Shown piece by piece: positions 54,760 to 64,000 of a DNA stretch of 64,000 bases (positions within the stretch are counted from its first letter, which is position 1; each line of letters opens with the position of its first letter). The position numbers and the translations under genes are program-made. The DNA comes from Rossellomorea aquimaris (GTDB taxonomy: Bacteria; Bacillota; Bacilli; Bacillales; Bacillaceae_B): contig NZ_CP141595.1 in the NCBI RefSeq assembly GCF_035590735.1, positions 3,553,501 to 3,617,500 on the forward strand, read 5' to 3'. The notes beneath the pieces were generated by a model. It made no database searches, had not been told where the DNA came from, and was given only the letters and a program-made list of their open reading frames with translations.

Positions 54760-55784
54760 GAATTCATCAGCGCTCCTTGAATCATCCCTTTTCGAATGAC
54801 TATTGGGTTGTTTGGATCTCCGATAAGCTTTACGCCATCCTCGATTTTCACATCTTTATCCAAGATCACATTCTCTAGTACACAGTTATCTCCAATTTGG
54901 CTCTTCTGCATAATGATGCTGCCCGAAATCGTTGTATTTTTTCCAACCTTCACCGCTCTGAACATCGTAGAATTCATCACTTGGCCTTCAATGAAGCATC
55001 CATTGGCGATGATGCTATTTTTCACACTTGCTGCTGATGTATAGCGTGTCGGCGGCTCATCCTTCACCTTTGTATAGATTGGCATATCTTTCTTGAACAG
55101 CTCTTTCCAATAAGATAAGTTCATCAGCTTCATGCTGGCATCATAGTATTCTTCAATGCAATCAATCGTTTGAACAAATCCATCATGCTCATAGCCGCAC
55201 ACCTTGAAACCGCTATCCATATCCTCCACGACATCCTGCATACATGTATAGCCTGTTTCACGTCGTTTCTGGATCAAATCAATGAGTGTATTCGTTTTCA
55301 CCAAATACATGTCTAAAGGGTTTCCGTTATGACGCATTTCAGTTATATCACAGCCGATTCGAATATGGCGTTCCAGGACCGGTTGGTAGTCTATATTACA
55401 TAACGTAAAGCAATTGCTGATCAACGCGTATTCCTGTGTACTTCGCTTAAAATAGTCCAGGTGATGAGCGAAGTGATTAAATGACCCCACACCCTCTTCA
55501 CTTGCTTCCAAGCCTGGTGCCGGAAAGAAAAACAACCCGTCACGCTTTCGGTTCAGATCCCAGTTCTTCCCCGATCCGAGGTGATCCATAAGGGAACGGT
55601 ATTGAAACTTAGGGAAGATCGCAACGGAACCTATATCAGAATTCACCATATTGGAGAGTACAAAGTCGATCAGGCGGTATCTGCCCGCAATCGGAAGGGC
55701 CGCTAATGAACGATGTAACAGTAAGTCCTCTAACGAATCATAGTAACTAGTAGCATCAATAACTCCAAGCATAGTATTTTTCAA
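54756..55784 (-). CDS. glgD: glucose-1-phosphate adenylyltransferase regulatory-type subunit GlgD
   Basis: A 342-residue paralogue of GlgC with the start MLGVIDATSYYDSLEDLLLHRS and left-handed helix repeats at the C-terminus (VKNSIIANGCFIEGQVMNS). The usual GGKGSRL nucleotide loop of GlgC is missing, which fits a non-catalytic partner. It probably forms a GlgC-GlgD heteromer. TTG start has a GAGGAGG site. It follows glgC by about 40 nt. Confidence 0.93.
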   Translation of the reverse strand: MKNTMLGVIDATSYYDSLEDLLLHRSLAALPIAGRYRLIDFVLSNMVNSDIGSVAIFPKFQYRSLMDHLGSGKNWDLNRKRDGLFFFPAPGLEASEEGVGSFNHFAHHLDYFKRSTQEYALISNCFTLCNIDYQPVLERHIRIGCDITEMRHNGNPLDMYLVKTNTLIDLIQKRRETGYTCMQDVVEDMDSGFKVCGYEHDGFVQTIDCIEEYYDASMKLMNLSYWKELFKKDMPIYTKVKDEPPTRYTSAASVKNSIIANGCFIEGQVMNSTMFRAVKVGKNTTISGSIIMQKSQIGDNCVLENVILDKDVKIEDGVKLIGDPNNPIVIRKGMIQGALMNS

Positions 55785-55824
55785 AACACTTCCTCCTCTT
55801 ATGTTGTAATGTGGTTTTCAACCT

Positions 55825-56982
55825 TTACACTTTTTCTTGTTCCAGTAGTGTTTCAATGAATGATTCCGTAACCAAAATGATTTCATCCGATCCTTCTTCC
55901 GGCATAATGCATAGACCACTCGGAACCCTGACATTCGACGGCACGATCGCCTGCTCGATGTAGGCGTTTTCCCCAATGACAGCATCCGGCATAATGACTG
56001 AGCGACTGACATGCGCCCCCTTTTTCACTGTGGTTCCTTGAAACAGGACGGATTTCCGAATCGTGCCTTCAATCGTACATCCTTCGTTCACAAGAGATCC
56101 CTCAACAGAAGCTTCTTCAGAAATATATTGAGGCGGCTCATTTGGATTAACCGAATACACTCTCCAGTCGTGATCGAACAGATTCAGCTCATTTTCCTCA
56201 TCAATCAAGTCCATATTGGCTTCCCATAGACTCTTAACCGTTCCTACATCTTTCCAGTACCCTTTAAACGGATAAGCCATCAGTTTTTTCTTCTCATCAA
56301 GCAGCAAAGGGATAACATCCTTCCCAAAGTCATGGCTGGAGTCGGGATTACGCTCATCCATCTCCAAGTAATCCTTAAGCACTGAATAATTGAAAATATA
56401 GATACCCATCGAAGCTAAATTACTTTTAGGAAAAGCCGGTTTTTCCTCGAACTCTGTGATTCTCATTTCCTCATTCGTGTTCATAAGACCGAACCTGCTT
56501 GCCTCATCCCAGCCTACTTCAATCACAGAAATCGAAACGTCTGCTTTCTTCTCAATGTGATAATCCAGCATTTTGCTGTAATCCATCTTGTAAATGTGAT
56601 CTCCCGATAGAATCAATACATATTCGGGATCATATTGCTCAAGATAATTCATATTTTGATAGATTGCACTGGCCGTTCCCGTATACCAGCGCATCTCAGA
56701 TGATTCCGCATAAGGCGGCAGTACGGTCACTCCACCATTTTTACGATCAAGATCCCATGCACTTCCAATCCCGATATAAGAATTCAGCACTAATGGTTGG
56801 TACTGAGTAAGGACACCCACCGTATCAATCCCGGAGTTTGTACAATTGCTCAATGTGAAATCAATAATGCGGTATTTCCCTCCAAAAGGTACGGCTGGTT
56901 TTGCCAGGCTCTTTGTCAATGAGCTTAACCGGCTCCCTTTTCCACCTGCTAATAACATCGCTACACATCTACCTTTTCCCAT
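55825..56982 (-). CDS. glgC: glucose-1-phosphate adenylyltransferase
   Basis: A 385-residue enzyme that makes ADP-glucose, the committed step of glycogen synthesis. The nucleotide loop [20 protein letters not shown] is at about 10-29, followed by GDHIYKMDY near 125 and an acyltransferase-like beta-helix tail. The ATG has AAGGGGAGAG upstream. It is the catalytic partner of GlgD. Confidence 0.95.
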   Translation of the reverse strand: MGKGRCVAMLLAGGKGSRLSSLTKSLAKPAVPFGGKYRIIDFTLSNCTNSGIDTVGVLTQYQPLVLNSYIGIGSAWDLDRKNGGVTVLPPYAESSEMRWYTGTASAIYQNMNYLEQYDPEYVLILSGDHIYKMDYSKMLDYHIEKKADVSISVIEVGWDEASRFGLMNTNEEMRITEFEEKPAFPKSNLASMGIYIFNYSVLKDYLEMDERNPDSSHDFGKDVIPLLLDEKKKLMAYPFKGYWKDVGTVKSLWEANMDLIDEENELNLFDHDWRVYSVNPNEPPQYISEEASVEGSLVNEGCTIEGTIRKSVLFQGTTVKKGAHVSRSVIMPDAVIGENAYIEQAIVPSNVRVPSGLCIMPEEGSDEIILVTESFIETLLEQEKV

Positions 56983-56998
56983 CCTTTTCTCTCCCCTT

Positions 56999-58861
56999 TC
57001 AATCTACTGGTTTTAAATAAACGGCTGCGTATGGTGGAATCGTCATTTCCACATATCCATCTCTTCCATGGTACGACTCATTGTGCACAATAAGAGGTAA
57101 TGGATTCACCTGATGAGAACCACCAAATCGTTCATCATCGCTATTCCAAATCTCTTCATAAGAAGAAACCTTATTCACGCCGACCTTATACTGGTGATAC
57201 ACATGAGGGCTGAAATTACAGATCACTACAAGATGATCCCCCTTCTCTTTCCCATTTCTGATAAAAGAGAAAATCTGCTGCTCTCTATTATCCACATCCA
57301 CCCATTCAAATCCTTCTGAACGATGATCCATTTGGAATAATGGTTCAGCACCTTTATATAAATGCATAAGTTCTTTAAAATATGAATTGAATTTGTGATG
57401 AAATTCGTAATCCATTAAATGCCAATCTAATTCCTCTAAATCCTTCCACTCTGAAAACGGGGCAAGTTCACTTCCCATAAACAGAAGCTTTTTCCCTGGA
57501 TGAGCCATCATATAGCTCAGGAGCAGCCTGTATTGAGCGAATTTCTGCCAGTAATCACCGGGCATTTTATTCAATAATGACTTCTTCCCATGTACCACCT
57601 CGTCATGGGAAAACGGAAGTACATAATTCTCTGAATATGCATATAACAATGAAAATGTTATAAGAGAATGTACATGCCTTCTTTCAGACGTATCTGTTTC
57701 CATATATTTAAGGACGTCATTCATCCATCCCATGTTCCACTTATAATTAAAGCCAAGTCCTCCATAATGAACAGGGGACGTCACCTGTGGCCAGTCTGTA
57801 GAATCCTCTGCTATCATCAAAATCGAAGAGTCATACTCAAAAACGGCCTTATTCAAGTTTTTTAGAAACTGTAGGGCTCCCTCATTAGGAGCGAGCTCTC
57901 CCTGGTTTGCCCAGTAAATAATATTGGCCACTGCATCAATCCGGAAACCATCAATATGATACAGATCCATCCAGAAACGTGCATTCGAAATCAGGAAGCT
58001 TCTCACTTCCCCCTTACCTAAATCAAAATTTGCCGTTCCCCAAGTATAGTTCTCACGGTCCCGTTCTTCTCCATACTCATAAGCAAACGAACCATCAAAT
58101 TCATATAAACCGTGGGCATCTTTACAAAAATGACCCGGTACCCAATCCAGAATCACGCCAATATTATGTAAATGACATTCATTCACGAACGCCATCAATT
58201 CATGAGGTGAGCCATAGCGACTAGTCGGAGAATAATAACCCGTACCCTGATACCCCCAAGAACGATCAAACGGATGCTCCGTGACAGGCAGCAACTCAAT
58301 ATGTGTAAACCCTTGTTCTTTCACATGAGGAATTAATTGCTGAGCTAATTCCTTATAAGAAAGAAACTTACCTGCTTTCTTCTTCCATGTGCCCAAATGC
58401 ACTTCATAAATCGCCATAGGCTTGTCATAGACCGTCGAACTGGCTCGGTCCTCCAGCCAGTTCTCATCCTCCCAAGAAAATCCCTGCAGCTCATAAACCA
58501 CGCTTGCAGTATTTGGACGCTTCTCAGAAGCAAACCCATATGGATCCGCCTTCAGCTTCTTTAAACCTGATAGAGTGGTAATTTCGTACTTATACGTTTC
58601 TCCCGATAGATCCCCATCAATGCGAATTGTCCATAAACCTTCGTTATTCCGCCGTGTAAGTTCATACCCGGCTCCATTCCAATGATTAAAAGATCCAACC
58701 AATGAAACATGTCTTGCTTTCGGTGCCCAAACGCAAAATTCTGTATAGGTCCCGGTGGAATCTCTTCTCACATGTGAACCCATAAACTGATAGGCCTGCT
58801 GCAAATTTCCCTCATGAAACAAAAAAACATCATAATCTGATATGGTCATTGCGTTCATCAT
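56999..58861 (-). CDS. glgB: 1,4-alpha-glucan branching enzyme
   Basis: About 620 residues: an N-terminal CBM48 domain ([20 protein letters not shown]), GH13 catalytic barrel with [12 protein letters not shown] nucleophile Asp, acid/base Glu in [11 protein letters not shown], and the [13 protein letters not shown] motif. It forms alpha-1,6 branches. First gene of glgBCDAP. The start is uncertain among TTG 58879, ATG 58861, ATG 58858 and ATG 58849; ATG 58861 sits next to AGGTGAG. No promoter was identified with confidence. Confidence 0.93.
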   Translation of the reverse strand: MMNAMTISDYDVFLFHEGNLQQAYQFMGSHVRRDSTGTYTEFCVWAPKARHVSLVGSFNHWNGAGYELTRRNNEGLWTIRIDGDLSGETYKYEITTLSGLKKLKADPYGFASEKRPNTASVVYELQGFSWEDENWLEDRASSTVYDKPMAIYEVHLGTWKKKAGKFLSYKELAQQLIPHVKEQGFTHIELLPVTEHPFDRSWGYQGTGYYSPTSRYGSPHELMAFVNECHLHNIGVILDWVPGHFCKDAHGLYEFDGSFAYEYGEERDRENYTWGTANFDLGKGEVRSFLISNARFWMDLYHIDGFRIDAVANIIYWANQGELAPNEGALQFLKNLNKAVFEYDSSILMIAEDSTDWPQVTSPVHYGGLGFNYKWNMGWMNDVLKYMETDTSERRHVHSLITFSLLYAYSENYVLPFSHDEVVHGKKSLLNKMPGDYWQKFAQYRLLLSYMMAHPGKKLLFMGSELAPFSEWKDLEELDWHLMDYEFHHKFNSYFKELMHLYKGAEPLFQMDHRSEGFEWVDVDNREQQIFSFIRNGKEKGDHLVVICNFSPHVYHQYKVGVNKVSSYEEIWNSDDERFGGSHQVNPLPLIVHNESYHGRDGYVEMTIPPYAAVYLKPVD

Positions 58862-59285
58862 CTCACCTACATTTTTCAATCTACTTACTACTTTCTTTCA
58901 ACTTCATCAAAATCCTCTTTATTATCGTCGCTCAATTACGACAATTTCCTACATACTTATGATTAAATGGGTCACTTTTGGAAAGTCTTACTAAATGGTA
59001 AGGTTTACATTGGAAGAACATAGGGGAATCGTGCTGAATTCATAGCGGAATTTGTCGAAAGTTTTTTTAATTTAAAAAAGTGAAAGTTGCATAAAATGCA
59101 TAAGGATTCCGGTATTTTGTATTGTTTTTGGCTGGAAGGGTAAGGGATGTGTGGTGTCGAATGAAGGAGTGACCAGGAATGATTGATAATTATGCAAGCT
59201 GCATGATTAAGGTGAATGACTTTTGTTCTAATGGTCAATATAGGGGAATTCATGCATAGTGTAATCTTTGGAGGAGGTTGGGGTT
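58862..59285. other. AT-rich region upstream of glgB, no gene supported
   Basis: Contains the presumed glg promoter region. A frame on the minus strand (59005-59253) has no ribosome site and unusual composition, so it is not called. The part 59100-59280 has mixed purine-rich plus-strand sequence that looks like degraded coding DNA but no intact frame. Confidence 0.5.
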
Positions 59286-59387
59286 ATTGAATACTTGGAG
59301 AAGATTAATGAAGAGGTGATTGATGCTTTTTACTCTTCGATGGCAACTGACTATATGTTCACTCAAACCCTTCGTTTACTGTATTGA
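59286..59387 (+). other. short frame with strong ribosome site but ATT initiator (possible gene remnant)
   Basis: GGAGGAGG at 59270-59277 is 8 nt before an ATT codon that opens a 33-residue frame, EYLEKINEEVIDAFYSSM... ending LRLLY. No ATG, GTG or TTG is in that frame near the site. It could be a tiny gene with a rare start or the remnant of a decayed gene. Not counted as a real CDS. Confidence 0.25.
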
Positions 59388-59414
59388 AAAATTTGAGCTG
59401 AAAAGAAAAGTGAA

Positions 59415-59498
59415 GAAGTTGCTAATATAATTGGCAAAGTTGATAATAAAGTGGTCAAAGTCGATAATATATGTGGTAAAGTCGATAATATATCTCTC
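59415..59498. repeat. 21-bp tandem repeat array 2
   Basis: Plus-strand units begin AAAGTCGATAATATA or close variants at 59436, 59457 and 59478, each exactly 21 bp apart, with a degenerate unit at 59415. The core is shared with array 1 (36254-36366), which has the opposite orientation. Lies between glgB and the tRNA cluster. Confidence 0.75.
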
Positions 59499-59639
59499 GT
59501 ACAGAAGTAGAAGCATGCTTTCTCATGTAAAAGCCGCTTATTTTAGTCCCGATCTGGCACCATATTCAATTAACCTCTTCATTTAGTCATGTTTTTCTTT
59601 AATTTTTAATATATTGACCACCAATCCTACTTTATACAA

Positions 59640-59677
59640 CAAAAAAGAGACTATCATTTTTGATAGTCTCTTTTTTC
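59640..59677 (-). terminator. terminator of the rRNA-tRNA operon
   Basis: AAAAAAGAGACTATCA and TGATAGTCTCTTTTTT pair perfectly around TTTT, just after the last tRNA. Confidence 0.96.
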
Positions 59678-59680
59678 AGA

Positions 59681-59752
59681 TGACCCATACGGGATTCGAA
59701 CCCGTGTTACCGCCGTGAAAGGGCGGTGTCTTAACCGCTTGACCAATGGGCC
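59681..59752 (-). tRNA. tRNA-Glu (UUC)
   Basis: Cloverleaf with anticodon TTC in the loop CTTTCAC; last gene of the cluster; CCA not encoded. Confidence 0.95.
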
Positions 59753-59761
59753 TTAATATGG

Positions 59762-59849
59762 CGGAGAAGGAGGGATTTGAACCCTCGCGCCGGTTGCCCG
59801 ACCTACACCCTTAGCAGGGGCGCCTCTTCAGCCACTTGAGTACTTCCCC
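59762..59849 (-). tRNA. tRNA-Ser (GCU)
   Basis: Long variable arm, anticodon GCT in CTGCTAA; CCA not encoded. Confidence 0.95.
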
Positions 59850-59856
59850 ATATTAT

Positions 59857-59931
59857 TGGCTCCGCAGGCAAGATTCGAACTTGCGACCGATCGGTTAACA
59901 GCCGATAGCTCTACCACTGAGCTACTGCGGA
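59857..59931 (-). tRNA. tRNA-Asn (GUU)
   Basis: Cloverleaf, anticodon GTT in CTGTTAA; CCA encoded. Confidence 0.95.
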
Positions 59932-59940
59932 ATAATGAAA

Positions 59941-60017
<77 letters not shown>

Positions 60018-60026
60018 AAAAATAAT

Positions 60027-60100
60027 TGGAGCGGGTGAAGGGAATCGAACCCTCATCATCAGCTTGGAAGGCTGAGGTTTTACCACTAAACTACACCCGC
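60027..60100 (-). tRNA. tRNA-Gly (UCC)
   Basis: Cloverleaf, anticodon TCC in CTTCCAA; discriminator T, CCA encoded. Confidence 0.95.
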
Positions 60101-60120
60101 ACTATTTATATAAGAAGATA

Positions 60121-60197
60121 TGGGGCGACTGATGGGAATCGAACCCACGAATGCCTGAACCACAATCAGGTGCGTTAACCACTTCGCCACAACCGCC
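60121..60197 (-). tRNA. tRNA-His (GUG)
   Basis: Cloverleaf, anticodon GTG in TTGTGGT; CCA encoded. Confidence 0.94.
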
Positions 60198-60218
60198 ATA
60201 ATGTCTTCAAATAAAAAA

Positions 60219-60294
60219 TGGTGGCTCAGGACGGAATCGAACCGCCGACACATGGATTTTCAGTCCATTGCTCTACCAACTGAGCTACTGAGCC
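60219..60294 (-). tRNA. tRNA-Phe (GAA)
   Basis: Cloverleaf, anticodon GAA in CTGAAAA; CCA encoded. Confidence 0.95.
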
Positions 60295-60345
60295 TTACTT
60301 AGAGTGAAATATTAAATTATGACCCATAATCTTATTAAAAGAAAA

Positions 60346-60422
60346 TGGCGGTCCGGACGGGACTCGAACCCGCGACCTCCTGCGTGACAGGCAGGCATTC
60401 TAACCAACTGAACTACCGGACC
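60346..60422 (-). tRNA. tRNA-Asp (GUC)
   Basis: Cloverleaf, anticodon GTC in CTGTCAC; CCA encoded. Confidence 0.95.
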
Positions 60423-60528
60423 AGAGTTTTTTGCGTAAGCAAAATAACTTTCATTACCTCGCTATAGCGAAAATAACTATCCATGCGTGACTCATCAAGA
60501 ATTATGCTATCAAGAGTCAAAAATGGTA

Positions 60529-60602
<74 letters not shown>

Positions 60603-60637
60603 ACGATATAAATATGCAATTTCCCATGAAGGAAATA

Positions 60638-60730
60638 TGGAGGAGGAAGGGGGATTCGAACCCCCGCGGGCTATGACACCCCTGTCGGTTTTCAAGACCG
60701 ATCCCTTCAGCCGGACTTGGGTATTCCTCC
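60638..60730 (-). tRNA. tRNA-Ser (UGA)
   Basis: Long variable arm, anticodon TGA in CTTGAAA. Acceptor GGAGGAA pairs with TTCCTCC and is followed by T then CCA, giving U at the discriminator position, where serine tRNAs usually have G. Confidence 0.93.
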
Positions 60731-60746
60731 GTATTGAAATGGTACT

Positions 60747-60823
60747 TGGTGGACCTTGTAGGACTCGAACCTACGACCGGACGGTTATGAGCCGTCTGCT
60801 CTAACCAACTGAGCTAAAGGTCC
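60747..60823 (-). tRNA. tRNA-Ile2 (CAU, lysidine type)
   Basis: Anticodon CAT, but the body (GGACCTTTAGCTCAGTTGG) matches the minor isoleucine tRNA rather than elongator Met, and it is in the position of Ile2 in B. subtilis trnB. TilS would convert C34 to lysidine. Confidence 0.8.
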
Positions 60824-60827
60824 CTTT

Positions 60828-60904
60828 TGGTAGCGGCGGAGGGGATCGAACCCCCGACCTCACGGGTATGAACCGTACGCTCTAGCCAGCTGAGCTACAC
60901 CGCC
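60828..60904 (-). tRNA. elongator tRNA-Met (CAU)
   Basis: Anticodon CAT in TTCATAC; acceptor GGCGGTG; agrees with remembered B. subtilis tRNA-Met; CCA encoded. Confidence 0.9.
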
Positions 60905-61015
60905 AAGATACATTAATTATCAAATTAATTGATAGATGGATTTCTCAAATATCAATGACGTTTATTTTGCTTTCGCAAAGATAAAAGACATTTATTTTGC
61001 TTTCGCAAAAAAAAT

Positions 61016-61091
61016 TGGTGGAGCCTAGCGGGATCGAACCGCTGACCTCCTGCGTGCAAAGCAGGCGCTCTCCCAGCTGAGCTAAGGCCCC
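61016..61091 (-). tRNA. tRNA-Ala (UGC)
   Basis: Cloverleaf, anticodon TGC in TTTGCAC; CCA encoded. Confidence 0.95.
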
Positions 61092-61098
61092 AAAGAAG

Positions 61099-61175
61099 TG
61101 GTCGGGAAGACAGGATTCGAACCTGCGACCCCTTGGTCCCAAACCAAGTGCTCTACCAAGCTGAGCTACTTCCCG
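61099..61175 (-). tRNA. tRNA-Pro (UGG)
   Basis: Cloverleaf, anticodon TGG in TTTGGGA; CCA encoded. Confidence 0.95.
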
Positions 61176-61181
61176 ATATTA

Positions 61182-61258
61182 TGGCGCGCCCGAGAGGAGT
61201 CGAACCCCTAACCTTTTGATCCGTAGTCAAACGCTCTATCCAATTGAGCTACGGGCGC
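61182..61258 (-). tRNA. tRNA-Arg (ACG)
   Basis: Cloverleaf, anticodon ACG in CTACGGA (inosine after TadA editing); CCA encoded. Confidence 0.95.
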
Positions 61259-61330
61259 TAAATGATTCAATATTGACAGTTATTTGCTGTCGCATGCTAT
61301 TGAAGATTATTTTGCTTCCGCAAAAAATCT

Positions 61331-61419
61331 TGGTGCCGAGGACCGGAATCGAACCGGTACGGTAGTCACCTACCGCAGGATTTTAAGTCCTGTGCGTCTG
61401 CCAGTTCCGCCACCCCGGC
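61331..61419 (-). tRNA. tRNA-Leu (UAA)
   Basis: Long variable arm, anticodon TAA in CTTAAAA; CCA encoded. Confidence 0.95.
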
Positions 61420-61428
61420 AAAATCTTC

Positions 61429-61503
61429 TGGAGCGGAAGACGGGATTCGAACCCGCGACCCCCACCTTGGCAAGGTGGTGTTCTACCACTGAACTACTTC
61501 CGC
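61429..61503 (-). tRNA. tRNA-Gly (GCC)
   Basis: Cloverleaf, anticodon GCC in TTGCCAA; discriminator T, CCA encoded. Confidence 0.95.
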
Positions 61504-61511
61504 AAAATGAA

Positions 61512-61596
61512 TGGTGCGGGTGAAGGGACTTGAACCCCCACGCCTTGCGGCGCCAGATCCTAAGTCTGGTGCGTCTGCCAATTCCGCCACACCCGC
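61512..61596 (-). tRNA. tRNA-Leu (UAG)
   Basis: Long variable arm, anticodon TAG in CTTAGGA; CCA encoded. Confidence 0.95.
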
Positions 61597-61636
61597 ATGA
61601 TATAAATGGAAAGATATTTTGCTGTGCAAATATCTT

Positions 61637-61712
61637 TGGTGAGCCATGAAGGATTCGAACCTTCGACCCTCTGATTAAAAGTCAGATGCTCTACCAACTG
61701 AGCTAATGGCTC
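61637..61712 (-). tRNA. tRNA-Lys (UUU)
   Basis: Cloverleaf, anticodon TTT in CTTTTAA; CCA encoded. Confidence 0.95.
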
Positions 61713-61741
61713 ATCTGAAAAGATGATATTTAAAACCTAAA

Positions 61742-61817
<76 letters not shown>

Positions 61818-61943
61818 ATAAATTAACAATTTTATCTTAAATGAATCCTACTTAATGTTAGGTGGTTCTCATTATAGATAGTAAGGAAAGATATTTTGCT
61901 AGCGCAACTTCGATGAAGTTTATTTTACTTCCGTAAAAAAACT

Positions 61944-62019
61944 TGGTGGAGGATGACGGGATCGAACCGCCGACCCTCTGCTTGTAAGGCAGATGCTCTC
62001 CCAGCTGAGCTAATCCTCC
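61944..62019 (-). tRNA. tRNA-Val (UAC)
   Basis: Cloverleaf, anticodon TAC in CTTACAA; first tRNA after the 5S gene; CCA encoded. Confidence 0.95.
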
Positions 62020-62029
62020 AAAATATAAA

Positions 62030-62146
<117 letters not shown>

Positions 62147-62330
62147 CTATTTTCTTGCCTCTTTTAAAGGACAAGTATTATTATATCGCGTAGATATAAT
62201 TTTTCAAGGCTTTTTTATATTTTTGTATAAAATTCATTCCCTGAAAACTAGATAAAGAATTGATGTCAAGAAAGCCGAATATCGACCAATTGTTGCATCT
62301 ACTTCTTCAAGTAGATACCATTCCAGCTCC

Positions 62331-62431
62331 GGCGGCTAGAGACTCGAGGTCATTTCAGTTCAATCAGCTGAGGGTAAAAGGCACCCTCTTCTGATTGCTC
62401 AGAAATGCTTGTCGTCTCTGTTCAAGCCGCC
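62331..62431 (-). other. long interrupted stem in the 23S-5S spacer
   Basis: Arms GGCGGCT/AGCCGCC, AGAGAC/GTCTCT, CATTTC/GAAATG and AATCAG/CTGATT nest in order around a hairpin GAGGGT/ACCCTC, giving one long broken helix of about 100 nt. A likely processing structure between 23S and 5S; the spacer 62147-62445 has no gene. Confidence 0.65.
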
Positions 62432-62445
62432 TCCGCTTTATAGTG

Positions 62446-64000
<1,555 letters not shown>

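Noticed and set aside
59005-59253. 82-codon minus-strand frame upstream of glgB
   Set aside because: No ribosome binding site, low-complexity His/Ser/Asn-rich product, no family resemblance.

Overview
The window is a 64 kb piece of a low-GC Gram-positive chromosome of the Bacillaceae type. It is recognisable from its gene order, which follows the Bacillus subtilis ytqA-ytpB-metK-pckA to men-glg-trnB neighbourhood, from strong GGAGG-type ribosome binding sites with many TTG and GTG starts, and from riboswitch-controlled metK, metE and thiC. The genus cannot be fixed from sequence reading alone; a relative of Bacillus or Rossellomorea is a reasonable guess. Region by region: 1-594 holds the N-terminal part of a PAS/sigma-54 activator. 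0.7-3.4 kb carries a YjlB-type cupin, a candidate small RNA, an MFS transporter and two small genes (ytzC and a TTG-started 54-residue protein). 3.6-5.2 kb is ytqA-mnmM. A flavin oxidoreductase and a large secreted InhA-type protease follow. 9.2-11.7 kb holds ytpA-ytpB (terpenoid and lysophospholipid chemistry) and the gamma carbonic anhydrase ytoA. 11.9-15.3 kb is metK with its SAM riboswitch and pckA. 16.6-25.5 kb is a cofactor block: bioY, metE behind a tandem SAM plus cobalamin riboswitch leader, thiC behind a TPP riboswitch, cutC, and a cobalamin-riboswitch operon with a divergent adenosyltransferase and a BtuF-like lipoprotein. 26-35 kb holds ytm/ytl/ytk/ytz genes, an ABC transporter, luxS and yidD, interleaved with long non-coding repeats. 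35-40 kb has a zinc-binding lipoprotein behind a Zur-like box, cytochrome bd oxidase genes, a short-chain dehydrogenase, a VOC protein and an XRE regulator. 41-49.6 kb is the whole menaquinone pathway (menF-D-H-B-E-C with menA divergent). 50-59 kb is yteA and the glycogen operon glgBCDAP. 59.6-64 kb is the distal part of an rRNA operon read on the minus strand: partial 23S, 5S and 21 tRNAs in the order I remember for B. subtilis trnB. The genes are mostly core metabolism with unusually rich RNA control: one SAM switch on SAM synthesis, SAM and cobalamin switches in series on cobalamin-independent methionine synthase, a second cobalamin switch on cobalamin acquisition, and a TPP switch on thiamine synthesis. 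No prophage, CRISPR array, insertion sequence or restriction system was seen. The most unusual content is non-coding: four copies of a 0.4-0.65 kb composite repeat (M1-M4), one of them interrupted by a second repeat family with compensatory stem changes; two distant arrays of an exact 21-bp period; recurring small hairpins between tRNAs; palindromes over the inhA promoter; and a candidate terminated small RNA near 1.46-1.58 kb. Coordinates of several genes were moved from the longest reading frame to the start supported by a ribosome binding site.
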